DNA from: Bdellovibrionales bacterium | Lineage (GTDB): Bacteria > Bdellovibrionota > Bacteriovoracia > Bacteriovoracales > Bacteriovoracaceae | DNA: 6,019 nt | Assembly: GCA_005791855.1 (NCBI GenBank) | Contig: SXUH01000363.1 | Span: 1-6,019 of the forward strand | Direction: 5' to 3' | Shown here: positions 1 to 5,073 of the stretch, piece by piece | Layout: each line of letters begins with the position of its first letter | How positions within the stretch are numbered: the first letter of the stretch is position 1 | Program-made: the position numbers and the translations under genes | Notes under the pieces: model-generated | Databases searched by the model: none | What the model saw: the letters and a program-made list of their open reading frames with translations, nothing else | What the model was told of the DNA's origin: nothing

Positions 1-665
1 CGTTGGGGGGGGCGGGCCGGGTCGGCATCATCGCGAGCTTCGCCGTCGCCCGGGGCCAGCTGCTCCTGGCCCTGATCCATGACTTCTACCAACGCCACCC
101 GGAGGAGAAGGTCCGCGTGGTCATGGATAGTCCCATGATGAAGGAAGCCAACGCTATCTACCAGCACTTCGCCCACCTCACTCTCCACGGCGAGGACCTC
201 TACCGGGCCCTGGAGGACGTCGACTCCATCGACTTCCAGAAGGAGTGGAACTCGCTCCGGAAAAAAACCGGGCCCCTGGTGATCCTGAGTTCCAGCGGAA
301 TGCTCACCGGCGGGAGAGTCGGCCGGCACCTCGCGAACTGGCACGAAGACGGAAAGAGCATCCTCTTCCTTCCGGGCCACCAGGGCGCCGGGACCCCCGG
401 GCGCTCTCTGCTCGAAGGGAACCGGACGCTCACGGGCCCCGACGGAGTCCCCTTCACCTGGGAGGGAGAAGTCTGGACCTCGGAGGCGTTCTCCTCCCAC
501 GCGGACCAGGCAGAGCTCCTGCGGTGGGCGCCGGAGCGAGGTCCCGCGCGGGTCTTTCTTCTCCACGGGGAGCAGGGTTCGAAGGAAGCCCTGCGGGAGC
601 GCTTGAGCGCACGACCGCTGAAGGAAGTCCGCATCCCGGCCCGGGGAGAGGTCGTTGATCTCTGA
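1..665 (+). CDS. beta-CASP / RMMBL metallo-hydrolase, C-terminal part (5' partial)
   Basis: This is the C-terminal ~220 residues of an MBL-fold RNA-processing hydrolase of the beta-CASP family (the CPSF73/YSH1-like group, COG1236). Such enzymes are zinc-dependent RNA endo- or exonucleases acting in the cytoplasm. Reading from base 3, the segment opens inside the beta-CASP domain (GRVGIIASFAVARGQ, matching the usual GGKVLIPSFAVGRAQ). It continues with VMDSPMM (motif A-type Asp), SGMLTGGR followed by GRHL (motif B-type His), and PGHQGAGTPGR. SSHADQAELLRW carries the motif C His, and the RMMBL end has FLLHGE. The N-terminal metallo-beta-lactamase half with the HxHxDH zinc motif lies to the left of the window. 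The TTG at base 3 is therefore an internal codon, not a start. The stop is at 663-665, and the downstream channel gene starts 10 nt later, suggesting one transcript. Family assignment is firm; the exact RNA substrate is unknown. Confidence 0.93.
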   Translation, partial: LGGAGRVGIIASFAVARGQLLLALIHDFYQRHPEEKVRVVMDSPMMKEANAIYQHFAHLTLHGEDLYRALEDVDSIDFQKEWNSLRKKTGPLVILSSSGMLTGGRVGRHLANWHEDGKSILFLPGHQGAGTPGRSLLEGNRTLTGPDGVPFTWEGEVWTSEAFSSHADQAELLRWAPERGPARVFLLHGEQGSKEALRERLSARPLKEVRIPARGEVVDL

Positions 666-671
666 AGGAGG
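665..671 (+). promoter_or_regulatory. Shine-Dalgarno site deciding the channel start
   Basis: AAGGAGG is a full match to the anti-Shine-Dalgarno core. It overlaps the last base of the upstream stop codon and lies 4 nt before GTG 676. It selects that GTG over the upstream in-frame TTG at 655. Confidence 0.7.
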
Positions 672-675
672 GTCG

Positions 676-1038
676 GTGAAGAAACTAGAGCTAAGGCACG
701 TGGGCTTCCTCTGGAGCGAACTTAAGGCCCTGGTGGGCTCGCCTCCGTTCATCCTCCTTACCCTCCTCGGGAACGGCCTGATCTGCCTCAGCGCCATTCT
801 CTTCTACCTCATCGAGGAGGGTACGAACCCGAAGGTCAGAAGATTCATGGACGCCCTCTGGTGGGCCTTCGCCCCGGCCACGACCACGGGCTACGGCGAC
901 ATCACCCCCGCCACGGACGCGGGCAAGGTCCTGAGCATCCTCCTCATGCTCCTGGGGCTTGCGATCTTCGCCATGTACACGGCCCTCTTCGCGGAGACGA
1001 TCCTCGCCAGCAAGAACACCGGCGATGAGGGAGCCTAG
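676..1038 (+). CDS. Two-TM potassium channel (Ion_trans_2 family)
   Basis: A 120-residue inner-membrane ion channel subunit, expected to form a K+-selective tetramer. TM1 spans about residues 23-46, followed by a short outer loop, a pore helix (about 57-68), the selectivity filter TTTGYGD at 69-75, and TM2 at about 85-108. No RCK/TrkA-N or cyclic-nucleotide-binding domain follows, so this is a bare KcsA-like pore. I chose the GTG at 676 because a perfect AAGGAGG (665-671) sits 4 nt before it. The in-frame TTG at 655 would overlap the upstream gene and lacks such a site. The pore helix carries a proline (P67, in AFAPATTTGYGD) where most bacterial channels do not. The gene follows the beta-CASP hydrolase gene by 10 nt and converges on the ATPase gene, sharing the four bases CTAG at the stops. 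Channel assignment is secure; gating signal and physiological role are not visible. Confidence 0.92.
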   Translation: MKKLELRHVGFLWSELKALVGSPPFILLTLLGNGLICLSAILFYLIEEGTNPKVRRFMDALWWAFAPATTTGYGDITPATDAGKVLSILLMLLGLAIFAMYTALFAETILASKNTGDEGA

Positions 1039-1655
1039 GCCCCCGGTCGGCAGCACTCCGGGATCTCCGCTGCGATGAGGGCAAGGCCCTTCTGGACCTT
1101 GCTGAGAAAATCCATGTGGCTGTCGACGAAGTACCGCCTCGGGTGGCCCGCCCAGGCCGCGTCGATGCGCTCGTCGATCCGCCGGGCTTCCGCCGCCGTT
1201 TCGATGCGCACGGGGTTCTGGTTATTGTACCCTTCCTCCGCGGTCGGCGTCCGGAGGTGGATCACCGCCGCGTACCTCGCGAGCTCGGCTTCCCGGGTGG
1301 TTCCGAGCTCCCGCCAGTAGTCCACCTCTTCCCCGGCCCAGTAGGCTATCCCGTCCACGGTCCCCCGGTCGCAGAGGGCCAGGGCGTACCGGGCCTCGTC
1401 CTCGACCATCTGTTCGAGCTCCCGCTGGACGTGGTAGATCGCCCGCTGGCCCGCGCGCCTGGATGCCAGGGTGTTGTGCCGCCAGAAGCCGCCGGAGAAG
1501 ATGATGGTCGCGGCCTCCGGGAGGGCAGCGACGTGCTGGCAGAATTTCTTGTTGGCGATCTCCAGGAGGGCGGTCTTCCCGGCCCCGGGGCCTCCGGTGA
1601 TGACGATGCGTCTTCCCTGGACATGCGTCGATTTACAGTTACAGGTCGTCATCAT
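1035..1655 (-). CDS. P-loop ATPase/kinase, AAA_28 (NadR/Ttd14-like)
   Basis: A 206-residue cytoplasmic nucleotide-binding protein of the AAA_28 type, a group of P-loop kinase-like proteins of mostly unknown substrate. A Walker A motif GGPGAGKT is at residues 21-28. A kinase-like catalytic segment LCDRGTVDG (D96, R97) follows, matching the DRGxxD pattern of NadR-like nucleoside kinases. A lid-like stretch EARRIDERID and AWAGHPRRYFVD lies near the C-terminus. The N-terminus has a CNC and the C-terminus a CC pair, which could be metal- or redox-related (inference). The start codons ATGATG overlap the TGA stop of the upstream cupin gene, so the two are translationally coupled. AAGGGGG (1658-1664) lies 2 nt from the first ATG and 5 nt from the second (1652), so the second may be the real start. 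The stop shares CTAG with the convergent channel gene. Family placement is good; substrate unknown. Confidence 0.87.
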   Translation of the reverse strand: MMTTCNCKSTHVQGRRIVITGGPGAGKTALLEIANKKFCQHVAALPEAATIIFSGGFWRHNTLASRRAGQRAIYHVQRELEQMVEDEARYALALCDRGTVDGIAYWAGEEVDYWRELGTTREAELARYAAVIHLRTPTAEEGYNNQNPVRIETAAEARRIDERIDAAWAGHPRRYFVDSHMDFLSKVQKGLALIAAEIPECCRPGA

Positions 1656-2161
1656 CGCCCCCTTCGTTGCTCGTCCGGTATCCCGTCATGCGTCCCGAGC
1701 TCTCTCTCCGGAACGTCCTCCCAGAGATGCCCCTTGAGGCGCATCTCTTCGTTTCTCTTCGGATGGAGCGGATAGAAGATCTTATTGTCGGGCTTCGAGG
1801 CCTCCCCTCCGACGAGGAGGACCACCGGTTCGGTGGAGTTGTTGATGAACGTGTGCGAGATCCCGGTCCCCGCGGGGAAGGCGACGAAGTCTCCCGCTGA
1901 GAGGTCGTAGACTTCTCCGTCGACCCAGACCTGCGGAGTCCCGGAGACGACGTAGCCGAACTCTTCTTCCTCTTTCTCCGCGTGGGGCCAGGAGGTCCGT
2001 CTTCCCGGGAGGAGGGTTTCGATGTGGATTCCTATTTTCTCGAGGCCGAGCTTTCTCCCCACGGGAGCTCCGACGGAGAGGAGCTCGTCGCTCCCCGGGT
2101 AGTGGGCATTGTCTTCATCCATGAGATCTCTATAGTTGGCAATGAATTCCGGGCGCTTCAT
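1652..2161 (-). CDS. Single-domain cupin protein (COG3837-like)
   Basis: A 169-residue protein with one central cupin beta-barrel. Motif 1 is seen as PGRRTSWPHAEKEEEEFGYVVSG (residues 52-74 in two halves: PGRRTSWPHAE, then EEEEFGYVVSG). Motif 2 follows as LSAGDFVAFPAGTGISHTFIN (about residues 87-107, read as LSAGDFVAFP and AGTGISHTFIN). Likely metal ligands are H60, a glutamate in the E62-E67 run, and H103. The second histidine of the canonical HxH is replaced by E62, which I believe is a common form in the COG3837 cupins. The substrate cannot be read from sequence; members of this group are usually annotated only as cupin-domain proteins. The ATG at 2159-2161 has GGAGG (2167-2171) with a 5-nt spacer. 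The gene starts about 50 nt after a probable terminator for the upstream hydrolase, so it may have its own promoter. It overlaps the ATPase gene downstream through TGATG. Confidence 0.9.
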   Translation of the reverse strand: MKRPEFIANYRDLMDEDNAHYPGSDELLSVGAPVGRKLGLEKIGIHIETLLPGRRTSWPHAEKEEEEFGYVVSGTPQVWVDGEVYDLSAGDFVAFPAGTGISHTFINNSTEPVVLLVGGEASKPDNKIFYPLHPKRNEEMRLKGHLWEDVPERELGTHDGIPDEQRRGR

Positions 2162-2165
2162 GATT

Positions 2166-2171
2166 TCCTCC
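2166..2171 (-). promoter_or_regulatory. Shine-Dalgarno site of the cupin gene
   Basis: Read on the minus strand this is GGAGGA, 4 nt before the cupin ATG. It is the strongest start signal in the minus-strand block and supports the cupin beginning a translation unit. Confidence 0.6.
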
Positions 2172-2210
2172 AGCGTCTTTCGATCAAAGAGACTAGCACG
2201 GAGGGATGAG

Positions 2211-2234
2211 AAAAGGGAGCCATTCCTTGCTCCC
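2211..2234 (-). terminator. Intrinsic terminator after the hydrolase gene
   Basis: On the minus strand GGGAGC and GCTCCC form a perfect 6-bp GC-rich stem around the 8-nt loop AAGGAATG, directly followed by TTTTC. It begins about 10 nt past the hydrolase TAA (2247-2245). The U-run is short (four), so efficiency may be moderate. It separates the acetyltransferase/hydrolase pair from the cupin/ATPase pair. Confidence 0.6.
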
Positions 2235-2244
2235 GTCTGTGGTC

Positions 2245-3009
2245 TTATTGAAAGAGGGCCTCAATTTTCCGGAGCACGCTCTCCCGGATCGAATCCGCTT
2301 CCAGGAAGAAGTGGTGCTTGGACTCAGCGAAGGCCAGCACCCGGCACTCCGGGGCCTCTCGACAGAACTCGTTCTGCCTCTGAGCTTCCGCGATCCGGTC
2401 GTTCCCCGCCTGGAGCAGGAGCGTCGGGACCGTGATCCGCGTCTGCGCCCCGAGGAGCGACCCGGCTTCTTCGATGAAGGCCTTCATCCACTGGTTGGAC
2501 TGTCCGCCGACGACCGTCTCCGCGTACTCCTTGGCGAGCTTGGCCTGCTTCTCGAAGCGCGCCGGGCTCGTGGTCAGAGGGTTCGGTGCGAAGGGCGCTT
2601 CCGGATTGTAGTTCCCACGTCCCTGGTAGTACTGACCTCCGTTCCCGGCCGCGATCGCCCGGACCGCGTTAGCGAAGACCTCGGCTTCCGTCGCCGGGCG
2701 CGTGTACATCTCGAAGAGCGGAGCGCTCAGGACCTGGGCGTCGTAGGGGGACTCGTTACTCTGGAGGTAGCGGCTCACGATCATCCCGCCCATGGAGTGG
2801 GACAGGAGGAAGAGCTTCTTCCCGGTCCGCTTCTGCTCCGGGAGCACGACCTGCTCGGTGAAGGCCTTGAAGTCCGAAACGTAGTCCTGGAACTTCTCCA
2901 CGTAGCCGATCTGGGAATTGTTCCCGATCAGGCGCGGAGAGAGGCCCTGCCCCCGGTGGTCGTAGCTCAGGATCGAGTACCCTTTCTTATAGAGGTCGAA
3001 GAACGTCTC
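2245..3009 (-). CDS. PldB-type alpha/beta hydrolase, core and C-terminus (5' disrupted)
   Basis: A serine hydrolase of the lysophospholipase L2 / monoglyceride-lipase group (Hydrolase_4). The frame reads ETFFDLYKKGYSILSYDHRG followed by QGLSPRL, close to E. coli PldB around its DHRGQGRSGRL. Next come VEKFQDYVSDF, the nucleophile elbow LLSHSMGG (Ser codon 2796-2794), an acid in LLLQAGNDRI and a histidine in ESKHHFFLE, so the Ser-Asp-His triad is complete. The first start codon in this frame is a GTG at 2901-2899, but it lies downstream of the conserved DHRGQG, so it cannot be the native start. The frame stays open up to 3268 without any ATG, GTG or TTG. N-terminal strands and the oxyanion-hole loop are missing from this frame. 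The partner N-terminal piece is the overlapping frame at 2967-3263. Likely a frameshifted or internally deleted gene, or a sequencing indel. A terminator follows at 2211-2234. Confidence 0.82.
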   Translation of the reverse strand, partial: ETFFDLYKKGYSILSYDHRGQGLSPRLIGNNSQIGYVEKFQDYVSDFKAFTEQVVLPEQKRTGKKLFLLSHSMGGMIVSRYLQSNESPYDAQVLSAPLFEMYTRPATEAEVFANAVRAIAAGNGGQYYQGRGNYNPEAPFAPNPLTTSPARFEKQAKLAKEYAETVVGGQSNQWMKAFIEEAGSLLGAQTRITVPTLLLQAGNDRIAEAQRQNEFCREAPECRVLAFAESKHHFFLEADSIRESVLRKIEALFQ

Positions 3010-3263
3010 TTGAAGATGAAGAGCCCCTTGTTGCAGAGGAACCGCTTTCCCGTCTGTTCGTCCTTCACCTGGAAATCCGTCCCCGCGCGGGCGGTGCAGA
3101 TGACGAAGCGGTTGTGCGCGTGGGCCGCCTTCTCGAAGTCCAGGAAGCGCTCGTAGGCGAAGCCGAACTCGGAAGTCAGGTCCGCCTTGAAGTCGAGGAG
3201 GAGTCCCTCGGGAGAGATCCCGAGCATGGGGTTTGCGATCTTTCCGGGAAGCTTCTTTGCCAT
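2967..3263 (-). pseudogene. 98-codon frame, probable N-terminal part of the disrupted hydrolase
   Basis: This frame starts with an ATG (3263-3261) 9 nt after the acetyltransferase stop and runs 98 codons. It begins MAKKLPGKIANPMLGISPEG and reaches EQTGKRFLCNKGLFIFK at codon 85 (3011-3009). The last 13 codons (RRSSTSIRKGTRS) overlap, out of frame, the conserved FFDLYKKGY segment of the hydrolase and look like a frameshifted tail. Third-position GC is high in this frame up to codon 85. For RFLCNKGLFIFK all 12 codons end in G or C, while the hydrolase frame over the same bases has only about 3 of 12. Downstream of 3009 the hydrolase frame looks coding instead. Joining at 3009 with one added base gives 339 codons, close to the ~340 of E. 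coli PldB. I do not recognise the 85 residues themselves; the strand-like FVICTARAG and GLFIF could be early beta strands. Only a weak AGG ribosome site precedes the ATG. An independent small gene remains possible. Confidence 0.55.
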
Positions 3264-3272
3264 AGACCTATT

Positions 3273-3920
3273 CTAGCTGGGCTTTCGCAGAAGGGAAGAG
3301 AGATTTGCCTTGAGGCATTCTCCGAGCTGGTGGATATGATATGCGTCCACGAACCCGTGGTGCGCCTGGACCGAGAACGGGATCAGGAGCTTCCCCGGGG
3401 CCCCCTCGCAGAACTTTCCCCAGGAGACGGAAGGAATATCCGCTGATCTCATCCGGAACACCGGGTGCTCGATGGAGGTGAAGCGCAGCCAAGGAATGCT
3501 CGTGATGAAGACGTAGTTCTTAAGCTCCCGCTCGGAGAGTCCGAGGCCCGTGTTGAGGAGTGCGGTCGACCCGAGCGCTTCGTCCCGGGCCCGCAGGCTG
3601 TTCCGGATGAAGGTCCGAAGCTCCGGGGCGAACTTGAAGCGCGTGAAGTTGAAGAGGTTCTCCTCCTCGATGACGGTGTAGGAGCCGACGAACTCGTCGA
3701 TCCGGATCACCTCTCCCTGGTAGATGCGGTACTTGAAATTCTCGACCTGGTTCAGGGAGCGGAAGAGGTTGTAGAGAAAGAAATGGAAGGCCGGGAGCTC
3801 GTGAATCTTGCAGTAGGGACGGAAGTCCTCCACCTCGAGCTCGTAGCAGATGTTCAAGAGCGGCTTCTCGAAGGCCTCGAAGAAGTCGAACCGGTCCCTG
3901 CGCTTGCTGAAGTTTTCCAT
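3273..3920 (-). CDS. Chloramphenicol acetyltransferase-like protein (CAT family)
   Basis: A 215-residue CoA-dependent acyltransferase of the CAT fold, which normally acts as a trimer with active sites at subunit interfaces. The length equals that of classical CATs (about 213-220). The catalytic region reads PFSVQAHHGFVDAYH: the second histidine (H188) is the general base, and D192 is the structural aspartate of HxxxDG, here HGFVDA, with Ala for Gly. SIPWLRFTS matches the conserved PW..F.S segment whose serine helps bind the tetrahedral intermediate, and GSYTVIEEENLFNF matches the family's substrate-side strand. I chose ATG 3920-3918: AGGA (3931-3934) lies 10 nt upstream, whereas the in-frame GTG 3929-3927 would leave a 1-nt spacer. 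The gene leads the minus-strand block, with the disrupted hydrolase 9 nt downstream. The fold assignment is good, but chromosomal CAT-like proteins need not act on chloramphenicol, so resistance should not be assumed. Confidence 0.85.
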   Translation of the reverse strand: MENFSKRRDRFDFFEAFEKPLLNICYELEVEDFRPYCKIHELPAFHFFLYNLFRSLNQVENFKYRIYQGEVIRIDEFVGSYTVIEEENLFNFTRFKFAPELRTFIRNSLRARDEALGSTALLNTGLGLSERELKNYVFITSIPWLRFTSIEHPVFRMRSADIPSVSWGKFCEGAPGKLLIPFSVQAHHGFVDAYHIHQLGECLKANLSSLLRKPS

Positions 3921-3999
3921 GCATTTCACTTCCTAGAAGAAGGCCAAAGGATTATCATAGTGGAGGACGAGTTACAACTCTCGGGACAGGAGATTCTAC
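3921..3999. promoter_or_regulatory. Divergent intergenic region with short palindrome
   Basis: These 79 nt separate the minus-strand acetyltransferase from the plus-strand lipoprotein and must hold both promoters. On the minus strand TTGTAA (3976-3971) and GATAAT (3955-3950) are spaced by 15 nt, a weak sigma70-like pair for the acetyltransferase. GAGTT-AC-AACTC (3969-3980) is a perfect 5-bp inverted repeat with a 2-nt centre that overlaps the -35-like element and could be an operator; this is speculative. No clear plus-strand promoter was found. Confidence 0.3.
3988..3992 (+). promoter_or_regulatory. Shine-Dalgarno site of the lipoprotein gene
   Basis: AGGAG lies 7 nt before ATG 4000. An in-frame stop at 3958-3960 and the absence of other start codons between them fix this start. 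Confidence 0.6.
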
Positions 4000-4353
4000 A
4001 TGAGCGCGTCGTCAATTTCCCTGGGACTTTTCATAAGCCTCTTGGCCCTCGCCGGCTGCTCGACCCCCTACGACCTCAAGAAGCGGGACCCCCTCATCAC
4101 CTACGTGAGCAAGAGGCCCGCCAAGGAAGTGAAGAACTGCATCCTCAATAGCTGGCGGGTCCACCTCTCCAGCGTCTACGAAGAGAAGACCGACTCCGGG
4201 TACCTGGTGCGGTACAACGACACCTTCCCCGCCGCCACCGTGGCCATCGTCACCATCGAGGGCAAGGAGCCCGAGGTGACGGTCAACTACTACCACCGGA
4301 CGGATAAGATCAAGCTCCACCGCCTCGAGAGCGAAGTCAAGGCCTGCAGGTAA
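4000..4353 (+). CDS. Small lipoprotein of unknown function
   Basis: A 117-residue exported protein with a type II signal peptide: hydrophobic residues 6-18 end in the lipobox LAGC, with C20 as the lipidated cysteine. Serine at position +2 (no Asp) predicts sorting to the outer membrane. The signal peptide is odd in having no Lys or Arg in its n-region (MSASSIS). The mature part is about 98 residues, basic and strand-rich, with only two other cysteines, C47 in KNCILNSW and C116 two residues from the end (KACR), which could form a disulfide. The CI...W pattern followed by a GYLVRYND-type hairpin recalls small uncharacterised proteobacterial lipoproteins, but I cannot name a family. It is transcribed divergently from the acetyltransferase and converges on marC with only 12 nt between stop codons. 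Coding status and lipoprotein status are well supported; function is unknown. Confidence 0.85.
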   Translation: MSASSISLGLFISLLALAGCSTPYDLKKRDPLITYVSKRPAKEVKNCILNSWRVHLSSVYEEKTDSGYLVRYNDTFPAATVAIVTIEGKEPEVTVNYYHRTDKIKLHRLESEVKACR

Positions 4354-4365
4354 GCCTCCGCCGAG

Positions 4366-4950
4366 CTAGACCCCGAGCATCTCCATCACCCCGGAGCGGA
4401 CGAGCATCACGCCGATGGCCGCGATCAGGAGCGAGAAGATCTTGTTGATGGCATCACTCGCGTCCTCGCCTAGGAGCTTGATGAGCCGGGTGGACTGGGA
4501 GAACATGACCCAGACGATGAGGAGGTTGAGGATGAGGCTCAGGACCGTGACCGTGATCCCGAACTGCTCCGTCCCCACCATGATGGTGGTGAGGGCCGCG
4601 GGCCCCATCATCAGCGGAACCGCGATGGGAACGATCCCGATCCGGGTCGGGGCTTCCGCTCCCTGGTGGCTGGAAGAATTGAGGAGGTCCCGGATACTGA
4701 AGACGATGAGCAGGAGCCCGCCCGCCACGCGGAAATCACTCTCCGTGATTCCGAGGAAGCTGAAGATGGCCCGGCCGCCGAAGAGGAAGACCAGCCCGAT
4801 ACTCAAGGCCGACAGGGTCGACCGGGCGATGAGGGAATTTCTCTGCGCGGGAGAGAGGTTCTTGGTGAGCCCAACCAGGAAGGGCAGGGCCCCGAGAGCA
4901 TCGATGGCCACGAAGAGGGAAATGAAGGCCTTAAGAAATGATTGTTCCAT
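4366..4950 (-). CDS. MarC family integral membrane protein (UPF0056)
   Basis: A 194-residue polytopic inner-membrane protein of the MarC/UPF0056 (NAAT) family with about six hydrophobic segments, roughly at 5-27, 42-64, 70-90, 108-128, 131-152 and 169-190. Signatures are IDALGALPF at 16-24 (usual vDPxGxxP), FLGITESDFRVAGGLLL in the middle, and IVPIAVPLMMGPAALTT (usual PLAIPLxAGPGAIT) at the start of the second half; the GPG is GPA here. Family members are about 190-220 residues, so this is full length. The physiological role is unsettled: E. coli MarC was named for its position near marRAB, and later work did not support a role in multiple antibiotic resistance. ATG 4950 has AGGA (4958-4961) with a 7-nt spacer. 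No partner gene is cotranscribed; it lies divergent to the cytochrome c/FTR1 gene and convergent to the lipoprotein. I leave the symbol empty because orthology to E. coli marC cannot be established. Confidence 0.9.
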   Translation of the reverse strand: MEQSFLKAFISLFVAIDALGALPFLVGLTKNLSPAQRNSLIARSTLSALSIGLVFLFGGRAIFSFLGITESDFRVAGGLLLIVFSIRDLLNSSSHQGAEAPTRIGIVPIAVPLMMGPAALTTIMVGTEQFGITVTVLSLILNLLIVWVMFSQSTRLIKLLGEDASDAINKIFSLLIAAIGVMLVRSGVMEMLGV

Positions 4951-5019
4951 CTTTCAATCCTACCATCAAAATCATTTACGCTGCTCGGCATTTTTAAGTT
5001 AGGACGCCTAGTATTCTGT

Positions 5020-5047
5020 TTGCCAACTCAAACCTTTCAGCTAATAT
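5020..5047 (+). promoter_or_regulatory. Sigma70-like promoter for the cytochrome c/FTR1 gene
   Basis: TTGCCA (5020-5025) and TAATAT (5042-5047) are separated by 16 nt in the AT-richest stretch of the window, 26 nt before the ATG. The predicted transcript would have a leader of roughly 20 nt with the ribosome site AGGA/GGAG at 5062-5070. No convincing Fur box was seen in 4951-5073. Confidence 0.45.
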
Positions 5048-5073
5048 GCATGAACTTTCATAGGACGGAGTTC

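Noticed and set aside
655..675. TTG at 655 as the start of the potassium channel.
   Set aside because: It would overlap the beta-CASP stop and has no Shine-Dalgarno site, whereas GTG 676 follows a perfect AAGGAGG.
1116..1775. Plus-strand open frame of 219 codons.
   Set aside because: It lies antisense to the P-loop ATPase (Walker A visible on the minus strand) and the end of the cupin gene; its composition is shadow-like.
3045..3051. Minus-strand GGGAAAG heptamer, in phase G-GGA-AAG, which could direct programmed -1 frameshifting from the 98-codon frame into the hydrolase frame (the same heptamer is used in phage lambda gpG-gpGT).
   Set aside because: After the heptamer, third-codon-position GC still favours the original frame for 12 more codons, up to 3009, and the hydrolase frame there reads as low-GC3 non-coding sequence. 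The real frame change is therefore at about 3009, and an indel or deletion explains it better.
2206..3156. Plus-strand open frame of 316 codons, the longest in the window.
   Set aside because: It is antisense to the hydrolase. The minus-strand reading contains the full serine-hydrolase motif set, while the plus reading is Arg/Leu/Val-rich without recognisable motifs, as expected of a GC-rich shadow frame.
3465..4151. Plus-strand open frame of 228 codons rich in Glu and Leu.
   Set aside because: It is the antisense shadow of the acetyltransferase and runs out of frame into the lipoprotein gene, which has its own lipobox and ribosome site.
4354..4365. Bidirectional terminator between the lipoprotein and marC genes.
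   Set aside because: Only 12 nt separate the stops and no hairpin with a U-run on either strand was found.
4951..5073. Possible Fur box upstream of the cytochrome c/FTR1 gene (AT-rich AAATGATTTTGAT on the minus strand around 4964-4976).
   Set aside because: It matches the GATAAT-repeat consensus too poorly to call, and it lies nearer marC than the plus-strand promoter.
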